Shown: piece after piece, positions 27,316 to 35,593 of the stretch | Layout of the letters: each line of letters begins with the position of its first letter | How positions within the stretch are numbered: position 1 is the stretch's first letter | Source: Pseudomonas ceruminis | GTDB taxonomy: Bacteria > Pseudomonadota > Gammaproteobacteria > Pseudomonadales > Pseudomonadaceae | NCBI RefSeq assembly: GCF_021602025.1 | Contig: NZ_BQHW01000006.1 | Coordinates: 186,001-250,000, forward strand | Length of the DNA stretch: 64,000 bases | Direction of reading: 5' to 3' | Notes under the pieces: generated by a model | What the model saw: only the letters and a program-made list of their open reading frames with translations | Told to the model about the DNA's origin: nothing | Databases searched by the model: none | Translations under genes and position numbers: made by a program

Positions 27316-28653
27316 TCAGAACTCGTGATCGGCGGTGTCCGGGTTCAGATTGGCAATGCCCAGCTTGCCAGCCGCCTGCTCGATCGCGCCGGTCTGCTTG
27401 ACCAGGGCGGCGATGGCGTCACGCACGATCTGGTTGCCGGCAGCGTTGTCGGCAGCGATCAGCTGGTCGTAGTGCTCACCCTTGAGCGCATGGTCGACGA
27501 TGACCTGGATCTTCGCTTCGGTGGCTTCCAGGTCGGCCTTGAGGGTCGCGTCGGTCGCCGGGTCGGCTTTGGCCACCAGTTCGGACAGGCTCGGGCCGGT
27601 CAGCTTGGTGCCGTCGACACGGGTGTACTCACCCAGGTAGACGTTACGGATGCCTTTGGCGTCGTAGAAGTGCGAGTAGTGGGTGTTGTCGCTGAAGCAG
27701 TCCTGCTCGTCTTCTGGCGAGTTGGCTTCCAGCGAGACTTTCATGCGTTCGCCAGCCAGTTCGCCCAGCGACAGGCTACCCATGCCGAACAGCATCTTGC
27801 GCAGGCCATCGGCCGCAGGCTCGGCTTCCAGCGTGGCGCGGTAGTTGTCGGCTACGTTCGGCGCCCAGTTGCCGACCATCTCTTCGAGGTCGGTGACCAG
27901 CAGCTCGGTAACCGCTTTCAGGTAGGCGCGGCGACGGTCGTTGTGGCCGCCCGTGGCGCCCTGGCCTTCGAGGTAGTCCGACGCCGGGCGGTTGCCCGCG
28001 CCTGGGCCGGTGCCGTTCAGGTCCTGGCCCCAGAGCAGGAACTCGATCGCGTGGTAACCGGTGGCGACGTTGGCTTCGGAACCGCCCAGCTCGTTCAGGC
28101 TGGCCAGTTTCTCGGGGGTGATGTCCTTGACGTCGATCTTCTCTTCGCCCACCTGGATCTCGGTGTTGGCGATGATGTTGGCGTTGGCCGCCGGGTTGCC
28201 CAAGGCGTGCTCGTAGCTCTTGTCGACATAATCGATCAGGCCTTCGTCCAGGGGCCAGGCGTTAACCTGGCCTTCCCAGTCGTCGATGATCGTGTTGCCG
28301 AAGCGGAACGCCTCGCTCTGCAGGTATGGAACGCGGGCAGCGGCCCAGGCGGCCTTGGCGGCGTTCAGGGTCTCGTCATTGGGCTTGGCGAGGAACGCGT
28401 CGATGGCGCTTTGCAGGGTCTTGGCGGTGCTCAGCGAATCGCTGTAAACGGTGTAGACCATCTCGGTGTAATGCTTGACCACGGCCTTGCCGGCCGCTTC
28501 GTCGACGGCCCCCGGCGCCGCAGCAGCGGTGCTGGCGGCAGCAGGTGCCTGTGCTTGCGGGGCGGCAGCCTTGCCGTCCTTGCTTTCACCGCAACCGGCG
28601 AGAGCGATGGCGATGGCCAGCAGACTGGCGGAGGCCAGAGGCATTCGAATCAT
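27316..28653 (-). CDS. Imelysin-family (IcmP-like) lipoprotein
   Basis: 445 residues. The signal ends in a lipobox (LAIAIALAGCGES); an Ala/Gln-rich linker follows, then an imelysin domain of about 380 residues with the intact signature GYHAIEFLLWGQD (HxxE). Family members include IcmP of P. aeruginosa (PA4370, once called an insulin-cleaving metalloprotease) and the iron-linked EfeO/IrpA proteins. Peptidase activity is doubtful and iron binding is the favoured role. The chosen ATG precedes the signal peptide directly. A Fur-like site lies upstream. Confidence 0.88.
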   Translation of the reverse strand: MIRMPLASASLLAIAIALAGCGESKDGKAAAPQAQAPAAASTAAAAPGAVDEAAGKAVVKHYTEMVYTVYSDSLSTAKTLQSAIDAFLAKPNDETLNAAKAAWAAARVPYLQSEAFRFGNTIIDDWEGQVNAWPLDEGLIDYVDKSYEHALGNPAANANIIANTEIQVGEEKIDVKDITPEKLASLNELGGSEANVATGYHAIEFLLWGQDLNGTGPGAGNRPASDYLEGQGATGGHNDRRRAYLKAVTELLVTDLEEMVGNWAPNVADNYRATLEAEPAADGLRKMLFGMGSLSLGELAGERMKVSLEANSPEDEQDCFSDNTHYSHFYDAKGIRNVYLGEYTRVDGTKLTGPSLSELVAKADPATDATLKADLEATEAKIQVIVDHALKGEHYDQLIAADNAAGNQIVRDAIAALVKQTGAIEQAAGKLGIANLNPDTADHEF

Positions 28654-28716
28654 TATTGGTTTCCCTGCGTCGTGTGGTTGGACAGTGTGGCGTGGCACGT
28701 GAAAGCGCAACATCAT

Positions 28717-28735
28717 GCGAAAGATTTGCATTTGC
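28717..28735 (-). promoter_or_regulatory. Candidate Fur box upstream of the imelysin cluster
   Basis: On the minus strand GCAAATGCAAATCTTTCGC matches 12 of 19 positions of the Fur consensus and shows the repeated-hexamer layout. It lies about 64 bases before the imelysin start. Confidence 0.4.
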
Positions 28736-28800
28736 TGTAAAGGGGCGCGGCACGCAATTCATGTAAATGCGCGTCACGGTGTGTAACCCAGGGGAATGGC

Positions 28801-30852
28801 TTACAGCGCGGAAACCTGATTGCGCTGCGCCTGTTTGAGGAAATGGGTCAACTCACGGGCCGAAAGCGGTTTGCTGTAGTGGTAGCCCTGACCTTCATGG
28901 CAGCCTTGGGCGATGATGTAGCTCTCCTGCTCGGCGGTTTCCACCCCTTCGGCGATCACCTGCATCCCCAGGCTCTTGCCCAGCTGGATGATGGCCCGAA
29001 CGATGGTGGCGTCGTCATCGTCGTCAAGCAGGTCCTGGACGAAGCTCTTGTCGATCTTGATCTTGTCCAGTGGCAACGACTTGAGGTAGCTCAGCGACGA
29101 GTAACCGGTGCCGAAGTCGTCGATGGCGATCATCGCCCCTGAGCGGCGCAGGCTGAGCAGGTGCTGGGCGGCGGTACTGATGTCTTCCATCAGACCGGTT
29201 TCGGTCACTTCCAGCTCGAGGCTGCGCGGCGGCAAGCGGTAGGCCTGCAGCAGGTTGTTGACCACCCTTGGGAGCTCATTGTGGTGCAGTTGCACGGTCG
29301 ACAGGTTGACGGCCATACGCAGTTCGGCGAAGCCCAGGTCGTGCCATTCGCGCAGTTGCCGGCAGGCCTGATCGAGCACCCACTCGCCGATGCTGATGAT
29401 GCTGCCGTTCTGCTCGGCCAGCGGGATGAACTGGTCTGGCGGAACCATGCCCAACTCCGGATGCTGCCAGCGCAGGAGCGCTTCAACGCCGACCACGCGG
29501 TGGTCGCGGTAGCTGATCTGTGGCTGGTAAACCAGATACAGCTGGTTGCGCGTCAACGCCTCGCGCAGGTCCTTTTCCATCTCGCGGCGCCGACGCATCT
29601 CGCTGTCGACGCTGGCAATGTAGAACTGGTAACGGTTGCGTGAACGCGCCTTGGCCAGGGTCATGGTCTGCTCGGCTTTTTGCAGCAGCTTCTCGGTGCT
29701 GTCGCCGTCCTCGGGGAACAGGGTGATGCCGATGGTCGCACGCAGGCGGATCTGCTGATGGTCCAGGCCGAACGGCACTTCCAGGTCGTCGAGGATGCTC
29801 TGTGCCAGTTCTGCGGCTTCATAGGGCTGTTCGATGTTGGCCTGGACCAGAGCGAACTGGTCACCACCCAGGCGTGCCAGGGCGCCCAGCCGGCCACTGT
29901 GAGCGCGCAGGCGATCGGCCAGGGCCAACAGCAACTGGTCGCCAACCTGGTAGCTGAACTGTTCGTTGATGCCCTTGAAGTCGTCCAGGCCTACGCACAA
30001 CACCGCCACACGCTGTTGCAGGCGGCCGCCGTCGACCAGGATTTTGTCCAGCTGTGTCTGCAATTGCTGGCGGTTGGGCAAGCCGGTGAGGAAGTCGTAC
30101 TGAGCCATGCGCTGCAGGCTGTTCTCGGCTTCATGGCGCAGGTGGGTGTTGCGCTCGATCGAGGCCAGCAGCTGGTTGGCGGTGTTGACCCAGATGCCCA
30201 GCTCGTTCTTCTCGTGGCCTTTGAGCAGCGGGATCTGGTGTTGGCTTGGGCGATCAGGGTTGATCTGGGTGAGGTGCTCGATGATCTTCGACAGGGGCTT
30301 GGTCAACAACCAGTGGTAGACCAGGTACAGCACCAGGCCCATGGCCAAGGCCCGCAGCACACCGGAAATGAAGATGATGATGGCGTTGAGCAGAAAGTCT
30401 TCACCGTAGGCGGCGGTGTCCAGGGTGATGCTCAGGTCGCCGTAGTATTCGCTGTAGGGCCCGCGCCCGACCAGTTGCGTGGTGTAGGTACGTTCCTGGC
30501 CGAGGATCAGGTCGGTCAGCCAGCGCATCGAGGTGTCCAGCAAAGGGCGGGACTTCTCGGCCAGCATGGTTTCGTTGGGATGTCCGATGGAGGCTTTGCG
30601 CACCGATTCGTCTTGGAACAGACCTTCCATGACCTGCATGCCCATTTCCCGGTCAAGGCTGTAGACCGCCTGGGTCGATGGGTCGCGGAACATGTCAAGG
30701 ATGCGCTGGGCATCGTTGTTGACGGCCTGGCGGGTCTTGTAGGTGTCGTAGACGATCTGCGCGCAACTAAGGACGACACCAACCGCCAGCGCCGAAAGGA
30801 GTACGACCCTGAGCAACTTGACCGATAAGCTGTTCCGCAATTCCAGCTTCAA
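28801..30852 (-). CDS. bifA: BifA-type GGDEF/EAL cyclic-di-GMP phosphodiesterase
   Basis: 683 residues from the proposed TTG start. Two membrane helices (about 13-35 and 160-185) enclose a periplasmic region, followed by a HAMP-like linker, GGDEF and EAL domains. The GGDEF active site is degenerate (RLGGDQF), as in P. aeruginosa BifA (PA4367), while EAL is intact (VEALLRW, DDFGTGYSSL, IKIDKSFV). It degrades cyclic-di-GMP and so promotes swarming and biofilm dispersal. The TTG giving MKLELRNSLS has AAGGAA at ideal spacing; the ATGs 10-11 codons upstream lack a ribosome-binding site. sodB is the next gene upstream. Confidence 0.93.
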   Translation of the reverse strand: MKLELRNSLSVKLLRVVLLSALAVGVVLSCAQIVYDTYKTRQAVNNDAQRILDMFRDPSTQAVYSLDREMGMQVMEGLFQDESVRKASIGHPNETMLAEKSRPLLDTSMRWLTDLILGQERTYTTQLVGRGPYSEYYGDLSITLDTAAYGEDFLLNAIIIFISGVLRALAMGLVLYLVYHWLLTKPLSKIIEHLTQINPDRPSQHQIPLLKGHEKNELGIWVNTANQLLASIERNTHLRHEAENSLQRMAQYDFLTGLPNRQQLQTQLDKILVDGGRLQQRVAVLCVGLDDFKGINEQFSYQVGDQLLLALADRLRAHSGRLGALARLGGDQFALVQANIEQPYEAAELAQSILDDLEVPFGLDHQQIRLRATIGITLFPEDGDSTEKLLQKAEQTMTLAKARSRNRYQFYIASVDSEMRRRREMEKDLREALTRNQLYLVYQPQISYRDHRVVGVEALLRWQHPELGMVPPDQFIPLAEQNGSIISIGEWVLDQACRQLREWHDLGFAELRMAVNLSTVQLHHNELPRVVNNLLQAYRLPPRSLELEVTETGLMEDISTAAQHLLSLRRSGAMIAIDDFGTGYSSLSYLKSLPLDKIKIDKSFVQDLLDDDDDATIVRAIIQLGKSLGMQVIAEGVETAEQESYIIAQGCHEGQGYHYSKPLSARELTHFLKQAQRNQVSAL

Positions 30853-31133
30853 TGGGGTTTCCTTAATCCATGCGCGTGACATCATTTTGCCATTATCGTT
30901 GGCAATACACTATCGGCCGTTGGGGCTGTACTGAGCAGTGTATCGGTTGCCTTACCCTGCAACTTGAGTGCGCTGTAGCGAACGTCCAGACGTTTGATGT
31001 TAGCGCGGTATGCGGGGGGAGCAAGAGCTACGGGGTAAACTGCGGCTCGCAACTTTGCAGTATCGGTGACGCGCCTCTTCACGAGGCAAGCCCACGCCCA
31101 CGGGTACACCGCTGAGCCTGAATGAAACCCCAT
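30853..31133. other. Gap between bifA and sodB
   Basis: Holds the leader and presumed promoter of bifA and no plausible gene. I see no clear -35/-10 pair or operator that I would defend. Confidence 0.4.
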
Positions 31134-31162
31134 AAAAAAACCCGGCACATGGCCGGGTTTTC
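31134..31162 (-). terminator. sodB terminator
   Basis: On the minus strand AAAACCCGGC pairs with GCCGGG around CATGT, followed by TTTTTTTAT. Confidence 0.88.
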
Positions 31163-31181
31163 TGAATCAAGGCTGAGGGAA

Positions 31182-31778
31182 TCAGGCCTTGAAGGTCTTG
31201 CCTTCGAACTGCTCGGCAACGAACTTCCAGTTGACCAGGTTCCAGAACGCCTCGACGTACTTCGGACGCAGGTTGCGGTAGTCGATGTAGTAGGCGTGTT
31301 CCCAGACGTCGCAGGTCAGCAGCGGGGTGTCGCCGCTGGTCAGCGGGCAGCCGGCGCCAATGGTGCTGGCCAGGGCCAGGGAACCGTCAGCTTTCTTCAC
31401 CAGCCAGCCCCAGCCGGAACCGAAGGTGCCAACCGAAGTCTTGGTGAACTCTTCCTTGAACTTGTCGAAGGAGCCGAAAGCGGCGTTGATGGCATCAGCC
31501 AGGGCACCGGTCGGCTGGCCGCCAGCGTTTGGCGCCAGGCAGTTCCAGTAGAAGGTGTGGTTCCAGACTTGAGCGGCGTTGTTGAAGATGCCGCCCGAAG
31601 AGGTCTTGACGATCTCTTCCAGCGTCTTGCCTTCGAATTCGGTGCCTGGGACCAGGTTGTTCAGGTTCACGACATAGGTGTTGTGGTGCTTGTCGTGGTG
31701 ATACTCCAGGGTTTCCTTGGAGATGTGCGGCTGCAGGGCATCATGGGCGTACGGCAGCGGCGGCAATTCAAAAGCCAT
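31182..31778 (-). CDS. sodB: Fe superoxide dismutase
   Basis: 198-residue cytoplasmic dismutase turning superoxide into peroxide and oxygen. The metal ligands H27, H74, D157 and H161 are all present, within [16 protein letters not shown] and [11 protein letters not shown]. The residues [11 protein letters not shown] and FGSGWGWLV favour the iron form over the manganese form. Length is standard. It is expected to be iron-dependent in expression (Fur and the Prr small RNAs in Pseudomonas), although I did not find a clear Fur box upstream. Confidence 0.98.
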   Translation of the reverse strand: MAFELPPLPYAHDALQPHISKETLEYHHDKHHNTYVVNLNNLVPGTEFEGKTLEEIVKTSSGGIFNNAAQVWNHTFYWNCLAPNAGGQPTGALADAINAAFGSFDKFKEEFTKTSVGTFGSGWGWLVKKADGSLALASTIGAGCPLTSGDTPLLTCDVWEHAYYIDYRNLRPKYVEAFWNLVNWKFVAEQFEGKTFKA

Positions 31779-31985
31779 GGTAGATCTCCTGATTCAGGTC
31801 TAGTTCGCGGTTTGCGCAAGGCCGATCACGGGCGGCCCTATGTGCGTCGGCGAGTTTGTACTCTTTGCGACGCAAGGGCTGGATCATAGCACCAGCCCCG
31901 GCGCATAACCACGCAACAAAGATAGGGAATAGAGGTTCCAGAGCGGTTGGCCGGGGCCGACGGGCGGACGTAAGGCCGCTTCACG

Positions 31986-32585
31986 TCACGTGAAGATCAG
32001 TTGCGCCGCCACAGCGAACATCATCACCGCCACCATCAGGTCGAGCATACGCCAGGTAGCCGGACGTGCCAGCCAGGGCGCCAGCCATGCGGCGCCGACC
32101 GCCAAGGTAGTGAACCAGAGCGCCGAGGCACTGGCGGCTCCGGCCACATAGGCGCCGGGCACGGTCTGCTGAGCGCCGAGCGAGCCGATCAGCAGCACGG
32201 TGTCCAGGTACACATGGGGGTTCAGCAGGGTCACCGCCAGGGCACTGAGCAGTACGGCGCGGCGGGAGCGTATGCCTTGGCCTTCCTGGTGTTGCAGGCT
32301 CTGTTTGGAACAGGCGCTGCGCAAGGCCTTGGCGCCATACCAGATCAGGAATACGGCGCCGCCCCAGCGGGCGATGGCCAGCAGCGTCGGGTTGTGCGCC
32401 AGCACCGTGGCCAGGCCGAATACACCGGCCGCCACCAGGAGGGCATCACAGACAATGCACAGCGCTGCGACTGGCAGGTGATGTTCGCGGCGCAGGCTTT
32501 GCGCCAGGACGAAGGCGTTCTGTGCGCCAATGGCCATGATCAGGCCGAAGGCGACCAGCATGCCGTTCAGATAGCTTTGCCACAT
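31986..32585 (-). CDS. argO: LysE/ArgO-family amino-acid exporter
   Basis: 199-residue membrane protein with about six hydrophobic helices. The LysE-family opening WQSYLNGMLVAFGLIMAIGAQNAFVLAQSLRR and the ALAVTLLNPHVYLDTVLLIG motif are intact. The family exports basic amino acids (Lys, Arg) and prevents their toxic build-up. It is divergent from the LysR regulator gene argP, the classic arrangement in which ArgP/LysG activates the exporter when Lys or Arg accumulates. The ATG giving MWQSYLNGML is used, with GGAG upstream. Confidence 0.93.
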   Translation of the reverse strand: MWQSYLNGMLVAFGLIMAIGAQNAFVLAQSLRREHHLPVAALCIVCDALLVAAGVFGLATVLAHNPTLLAIARWGGAVFLIWYGAKALRSACSKQSLQHQEGQGIRSRRAVLLSALAVTLLNPHVYLDTVLLIGSLGAQQTVPGAYVAGAASASALWFTTLAVGAAWLAPWLARPATWRMLDLMVAVMMFAVAAQLIFT

Positions 32586-32675
32586 GGCAGATACTCCAGA
32601 GAAGATGCTGGCCATTGTCCGTGGCTAGGCTGTATAAGAAAAACAAATAACGCTGATCAGTCATTAGGAAAATCG

Positions 32676-33566
32676 ATGTTCGATTACAAGCTGCTGGCTG
32701 CCCTCGCCGCGGTCATCGAGCAAGGTGGGTTCGAGCGGGCAGCGCAGGTACTGGGGCTGTCGCAATCAGCCATTTCCCAGCGCATCAAGCTGCTCGAGGC
32801 TCGGGTTGGCCAGCCGGTGCTGGTGCGCGCCACACCGCCGAGCCCGACTGAGGTGGGGCGGCAATTGCTCAACCATGTGCAACAGGTGCGTTTGCTCGAA
32901 CGTGACCTGCAGCGCCAGGTGCCGGCACTGGATGTAGAGGGCATGCCGGAGCGCCTGCGTATCGCCCTCAACGCCGACAGCCTGGCCACGTGGTGGGCGA
33001 GTGCGGTCGGGACGTTCTGCGCCGAGCAGCGGGTGCTCACCGAACTGGTGGTAGAGGACCAGGAAGTTGGCCTCAAGCGCATGCGTGCCGGTGAAGTGGC
33101 AGCCTGCCTGTGTGGCAGCGAGCGGCCGGTGGCCGGGGCCCGCAGCCTGCCGCTGGGTGCCATGCGCTATCGGGCACTGGCCAGCCCGGCGTTCATGGCG
33201 CGGCATTTTCCTCAGGGCTTCGAGGTCAAGCGTCTGGCACGTACCCCTGCCATCGTCTATGGCCCGGACGACTTTCTGCAGCACCGTTACCTGGCATCGC
33301 TGGGCATCGAGGATGGTTTCCTGCATCACCTGTGCCCCTCCTCCGAAGGTTTCCTGCGCATGACCGAAGCGGGCCTTGGCTGGGGGCTGGTCCCTGAACT
33401 GCAGGCCCGTGAGCAGTTGGGCAACGGGCAACTGGTGGAAATATGTGCCGATACCCCCATCGATGTGCCGCTGTACTGGCATCATTGGCGCAATGGCGGG
33501 CACCTGCTCGCGCAACTGACCGAACACTTGCGCTTCACGGCACAGCATTGGCTGGTGCCCTTGTAG
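32676..33566 (+). CDS. argP: LysR-family regulator ArgP (IciA)
   Basis: 296-residue LysR-type activator. The N-terminal winged helix (about residues 2-60) includes GGFERAAQVLGLSQSAISQRIKLLE, and the ligand-binding domain ends FTAQHWLVPL. Sequence pattern and position opposite the exporter gene identify it as ArgP/IciA, which responds to Lys and Arg. The ATG giving MFDYKLLAALAAVIEQGG has TAGGAAA upstream. The 90-base gap to argO should hold both promoters and the ArgP site; I could not delimit the operator by eye. Confidence 0.93.
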   Translation: MFDYKLLAALAAVIEQGGFERAAQVLGLSQSAISQRIKLLEARVGQPVLVRATPPSPTEVGRQLLNHVQQVRLLERDLQRQVPALDVEGMPERLRIALNADSLATWWASAVGTFCAEQRVLTELVVEDQEVGLKRMRAGEVAACLCGSERPVAGARSLPLGAMRYRALASPAFMARHFPQGFEVKRLARTPAIVYGPDDFLQHRYLASLGIEDGFLHHLCPSSEGFLRMTEAGLGWGLVPELQAREQLGNGQLVEICADTPIDVPLYWHHWRNGGHLLAQLTEHLRFTAQHWLVPL

Positions 33567-33615
33567 GGGCGACCGGCGTCAGTTGCATCTGAAATCTGGC
33601 GAGGCGGAGTCTTAC

Positions 33616-34611
33616 ATGCAAATTCTGGTCACTGGCGCGAGCGGCTTCATCGGGGGGCGTTTCGCGCGCTTTGCCCTGGAGCAGGGCCTGGACGTGCGGG
33701 TCAGCGGCCGGCGTGCCGAGGGGGTAGAGCACCTGGTCAAGCGCGGCGCGCAGTTCATTCCCGGCGACCTGGGGGACGCCGAACTTGCCCGGCGTCTTTG
33801 CCAGGGCGTCGAAGCCGTGGTGCACTGCGCGGGGGCGGTGGGCACCTGGGGGCGCTACCAGGATTTTCACCAGGGCAATGTAGTGGTCACCGAGAACGTG
33901 GTCGAGGGCTGCCTGAAGGAACATGTACGCCGCCTGGTACACCTGTCGTCGCCGTCCATCTATTTCAACGGCCATTCACGCCTGGACATCCGTGAGGACC
34001 AGGTACCGCGCCGGTTCCACGATCACTACGGGCGGACCAAGTACCTGGCCGAGCAAAAGGTTTTCGGCGCCCAGGAGTTTGGCCTGGAGGTGCTGGCGCT
34101 GCGCCCGCGCTTTGTCACGGGTGCCGGTGATGCCAGTATTTTCCCGCGGCTGATGCAGATGCAGCGCAAGGGCCGGGTGGCGATTATCGGCAACGGCTTG
34201 AACAAGGTCGATTTCACCAGCGTTCATAACCTCAACGAAGCCTTGCTCAGGGCGCTGTTTGCCGATGACCGTGCGCTGGGCCAGGCCTACAACATCAGTA
34301 ATGGCCAGCCGCTGCCGCTGTGGGATGTGGTCAACTACGTGATGCGTCAGATGCACTTGCCGCAGGTCACCCGTTATCGCGCCTACGGGCTGGCCTACAG
34401 CCTGGCCGCGCTGAACGAGGCTGCCTGCATGCTTTGGCCCGGGCGGCCGCAGCCGACCCTGTCGCGCCTGGGGATGCAGGTGATGAGCCGCGATTTCACC
34501 CTGGATATCAGCCGTGCCCGCCAGTACCTGGATTACCAGCCCACCGTCAGCCTGTGGACCGCGTTGGATGAATTCTGCGCCTGGTGGAAGCATCAGCCCC
34601 CTGGCCAGTGA
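33616..34611 (+). CDS. NAD-dependent epimerase/dehydratase family protein
   Basis: 331-residue extended short-chain dehydrogenase. The N-terminal NAD-binding motif is GASGFIGG (residues 7-14), with a serine-rich strand HLSSPSIYF and the YxxxK catalytic pair in DHYGRTKYLAEQ. The layout resembles 3-beta-hydroxysteroid dehydrogenase-like and UDP-sugar epimerase-like enzymes; PA4362 is the apparent orthologue. The substrate cannot be told from sequence. It starts 49 bases after argP on the same strand and may be read through from it. Confidence 0.85.
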   Translation: MQILVTGASGFIGGRFARFALEQGLDVRVSGRRAEGVEHLVKRGAQFIPGDLGDAELARRLCQGVEAVVHCAGAVGTWGRYQDFHQGNVVVTENVVEGCLKEHVRRLVHLSSPSIYFNGHSRLDIREDQVPRRFHDHYGRTKYLAEQKVFGAQEFGLEVLALRPRFVTGAGDASIFPRLMQMQRKGRVAIIGNGLNKVDFTSVHNLNEALLRALFADDRALGQAYNISNGQPLPLWDVVNYVMRQMHLPQVTRYRAYGLAYSLAALNEAACMLWPGRPQPTLSRLGMQVMSRDFTLDISRARQYLDYQPTVSLWTALDEFCAWWKHQPPGQ

Positions 34612-34698
34612 ACCTGGCGCACGGATGATGGTCATCAGTGCGCCGCGTGAGCGGTTTATACTCATGCCTCTTTGCTACCACTGCGGTTGACACTATCC

Positions 34699-35526
34699 AT
34701 GCGCAACGATGCCCACGACGATTTCGACGATGTACCCGCCTTGCGGGCAGGGACCCCTGATGATGACGAACTGTTGCCTGCACACGTGGCGCGCAGCCGG
34801 CAGAAGGCCGCCAAGCCTGCCAGTACCGGCCCCTTGTGGGCGCTGTTGGGGGCATCGTTCATTGCGTTGGCGGGGCTTGGCTGGTGGAGCTTTCAGCAGA
34901 TCTCGCTGATGGAGCAGCAACTGGTGGCGACCCAGGAGAGCTTTGCCCGCATCAGCGAAGAAGCGGCAGGGCGCCTGCAGGCCATCAGCGGCAAGGTCGA
35001 GGCCAGCGAGTCCTCCAGCACCACCGGCAGCGAGGCGCTGAAGCTGCAGATACGCCAACTGCAGGCCAGCCTGGCCGAGCAGGGCAAGCAACAGCAAGGC
35101 GTGGCGGGGCAGGCGGGCGACCTGGGCAAGCGCCTGGAGCAAGTGCTGGCCGATACCCGCGAGCAACAGAAGGCCGTCACCGAATTGCAGACTCAGTTGC
35201 AGGCGCAGTTGAAGGCTGTGAATGGCGAACTGGCGGCGTTGAAGTCGGGCCAGGTGGATGGCGGCAAACTTGACGGCCAGCTCAAGAGCTTGAGCGACGA
35301 AGTGGCCGCGTTGAAGAAGCAGGGTAACCCGAAGGCGGCGATCGATAGCCTGGCGCAGGATGTGCTGGTGTTGAAGAGCCAGGTGGACAACCGCCCAGCT
35401 GCGGCGGCTGCCAGCGGGGCATCTGTGCAGGAGTTCGATGCGTTCCGTGGGCAGACCACGCGCAGCATCAATACCCTGCAGAGCCAAATCCAGAACCTGC
35501 AGCAGCAGATCAACGCCCGGCCTTGA
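34699..35526 (+). CDS. Single-span membrane protein with long periplasmic coiled coil
   Basis: 275 residues. An acidic N-terminal tail of about 50 residues (DDFDDVPAL, DDDELLPAH) is followed by one membrane helix (about 52-70, PLWALLGASFIALAGLGWW). The rest is a Gln/Ala/Leu-rich heptad region to the C-terminus, with repeated LQ and QLQ turns. The topology suggests an N-in protein with a periplasmic rod. No catalytic motif is visible, and labels such as ATPase used for relatives are not supported by the sequence. It is probably monocistronic, with TATACT 40 bases upstream as a -10. Confidence 0.75.
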   Translation: MRNDAHDDFDDVPALRAGTPDDDELLPAHVARSRQKAAKPASTGPLWALLGASFIALAGLGWWSFQQISLMEQQLVATQESFARISEEAAGRLQAISGKVEASESSSTTGSEALKLQIRQLQASLAEQGKQQQGVAGQAGDLGKRLEQVLADTREQQKAVTELQTQLQAQLKAVNGELAALKSGQVDGGKLDGQLKSLSDEVAALKKQGNPKAAIDSLAQDVLVLKSQVDNRPAAAAASGASVQEFDAFRGQTTRSINTLQSQIQNLQQQINARP

Positions 35527-35538
35527 GGTCTCCTGAAC

Positions 35539-35566
35539 CCTAATCGCCGGCTTGCCGGCGATTAGG
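35539..35566. repeat. Palindrome (REP core) between converging genes
   Basis: CCTAATCGCCGGC and GCCGGCGATTAGG type arms meet around TT. The core GCCGGCTTGCCGGC is shared with putida REP units. It separates the coiled-coil gene from xenB. Confidence 0.65.
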
Positions 35567-35593
35567 GCCCCAACGCGGCCCTGGGGGCCTCAC

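Noticed and set aside
27325-28740. Open frame antisense to the first imelysin gene
   Set aside because: Gly/Val/Asp-rich mirror frame; the sense frame has a lipobox and the family signature.
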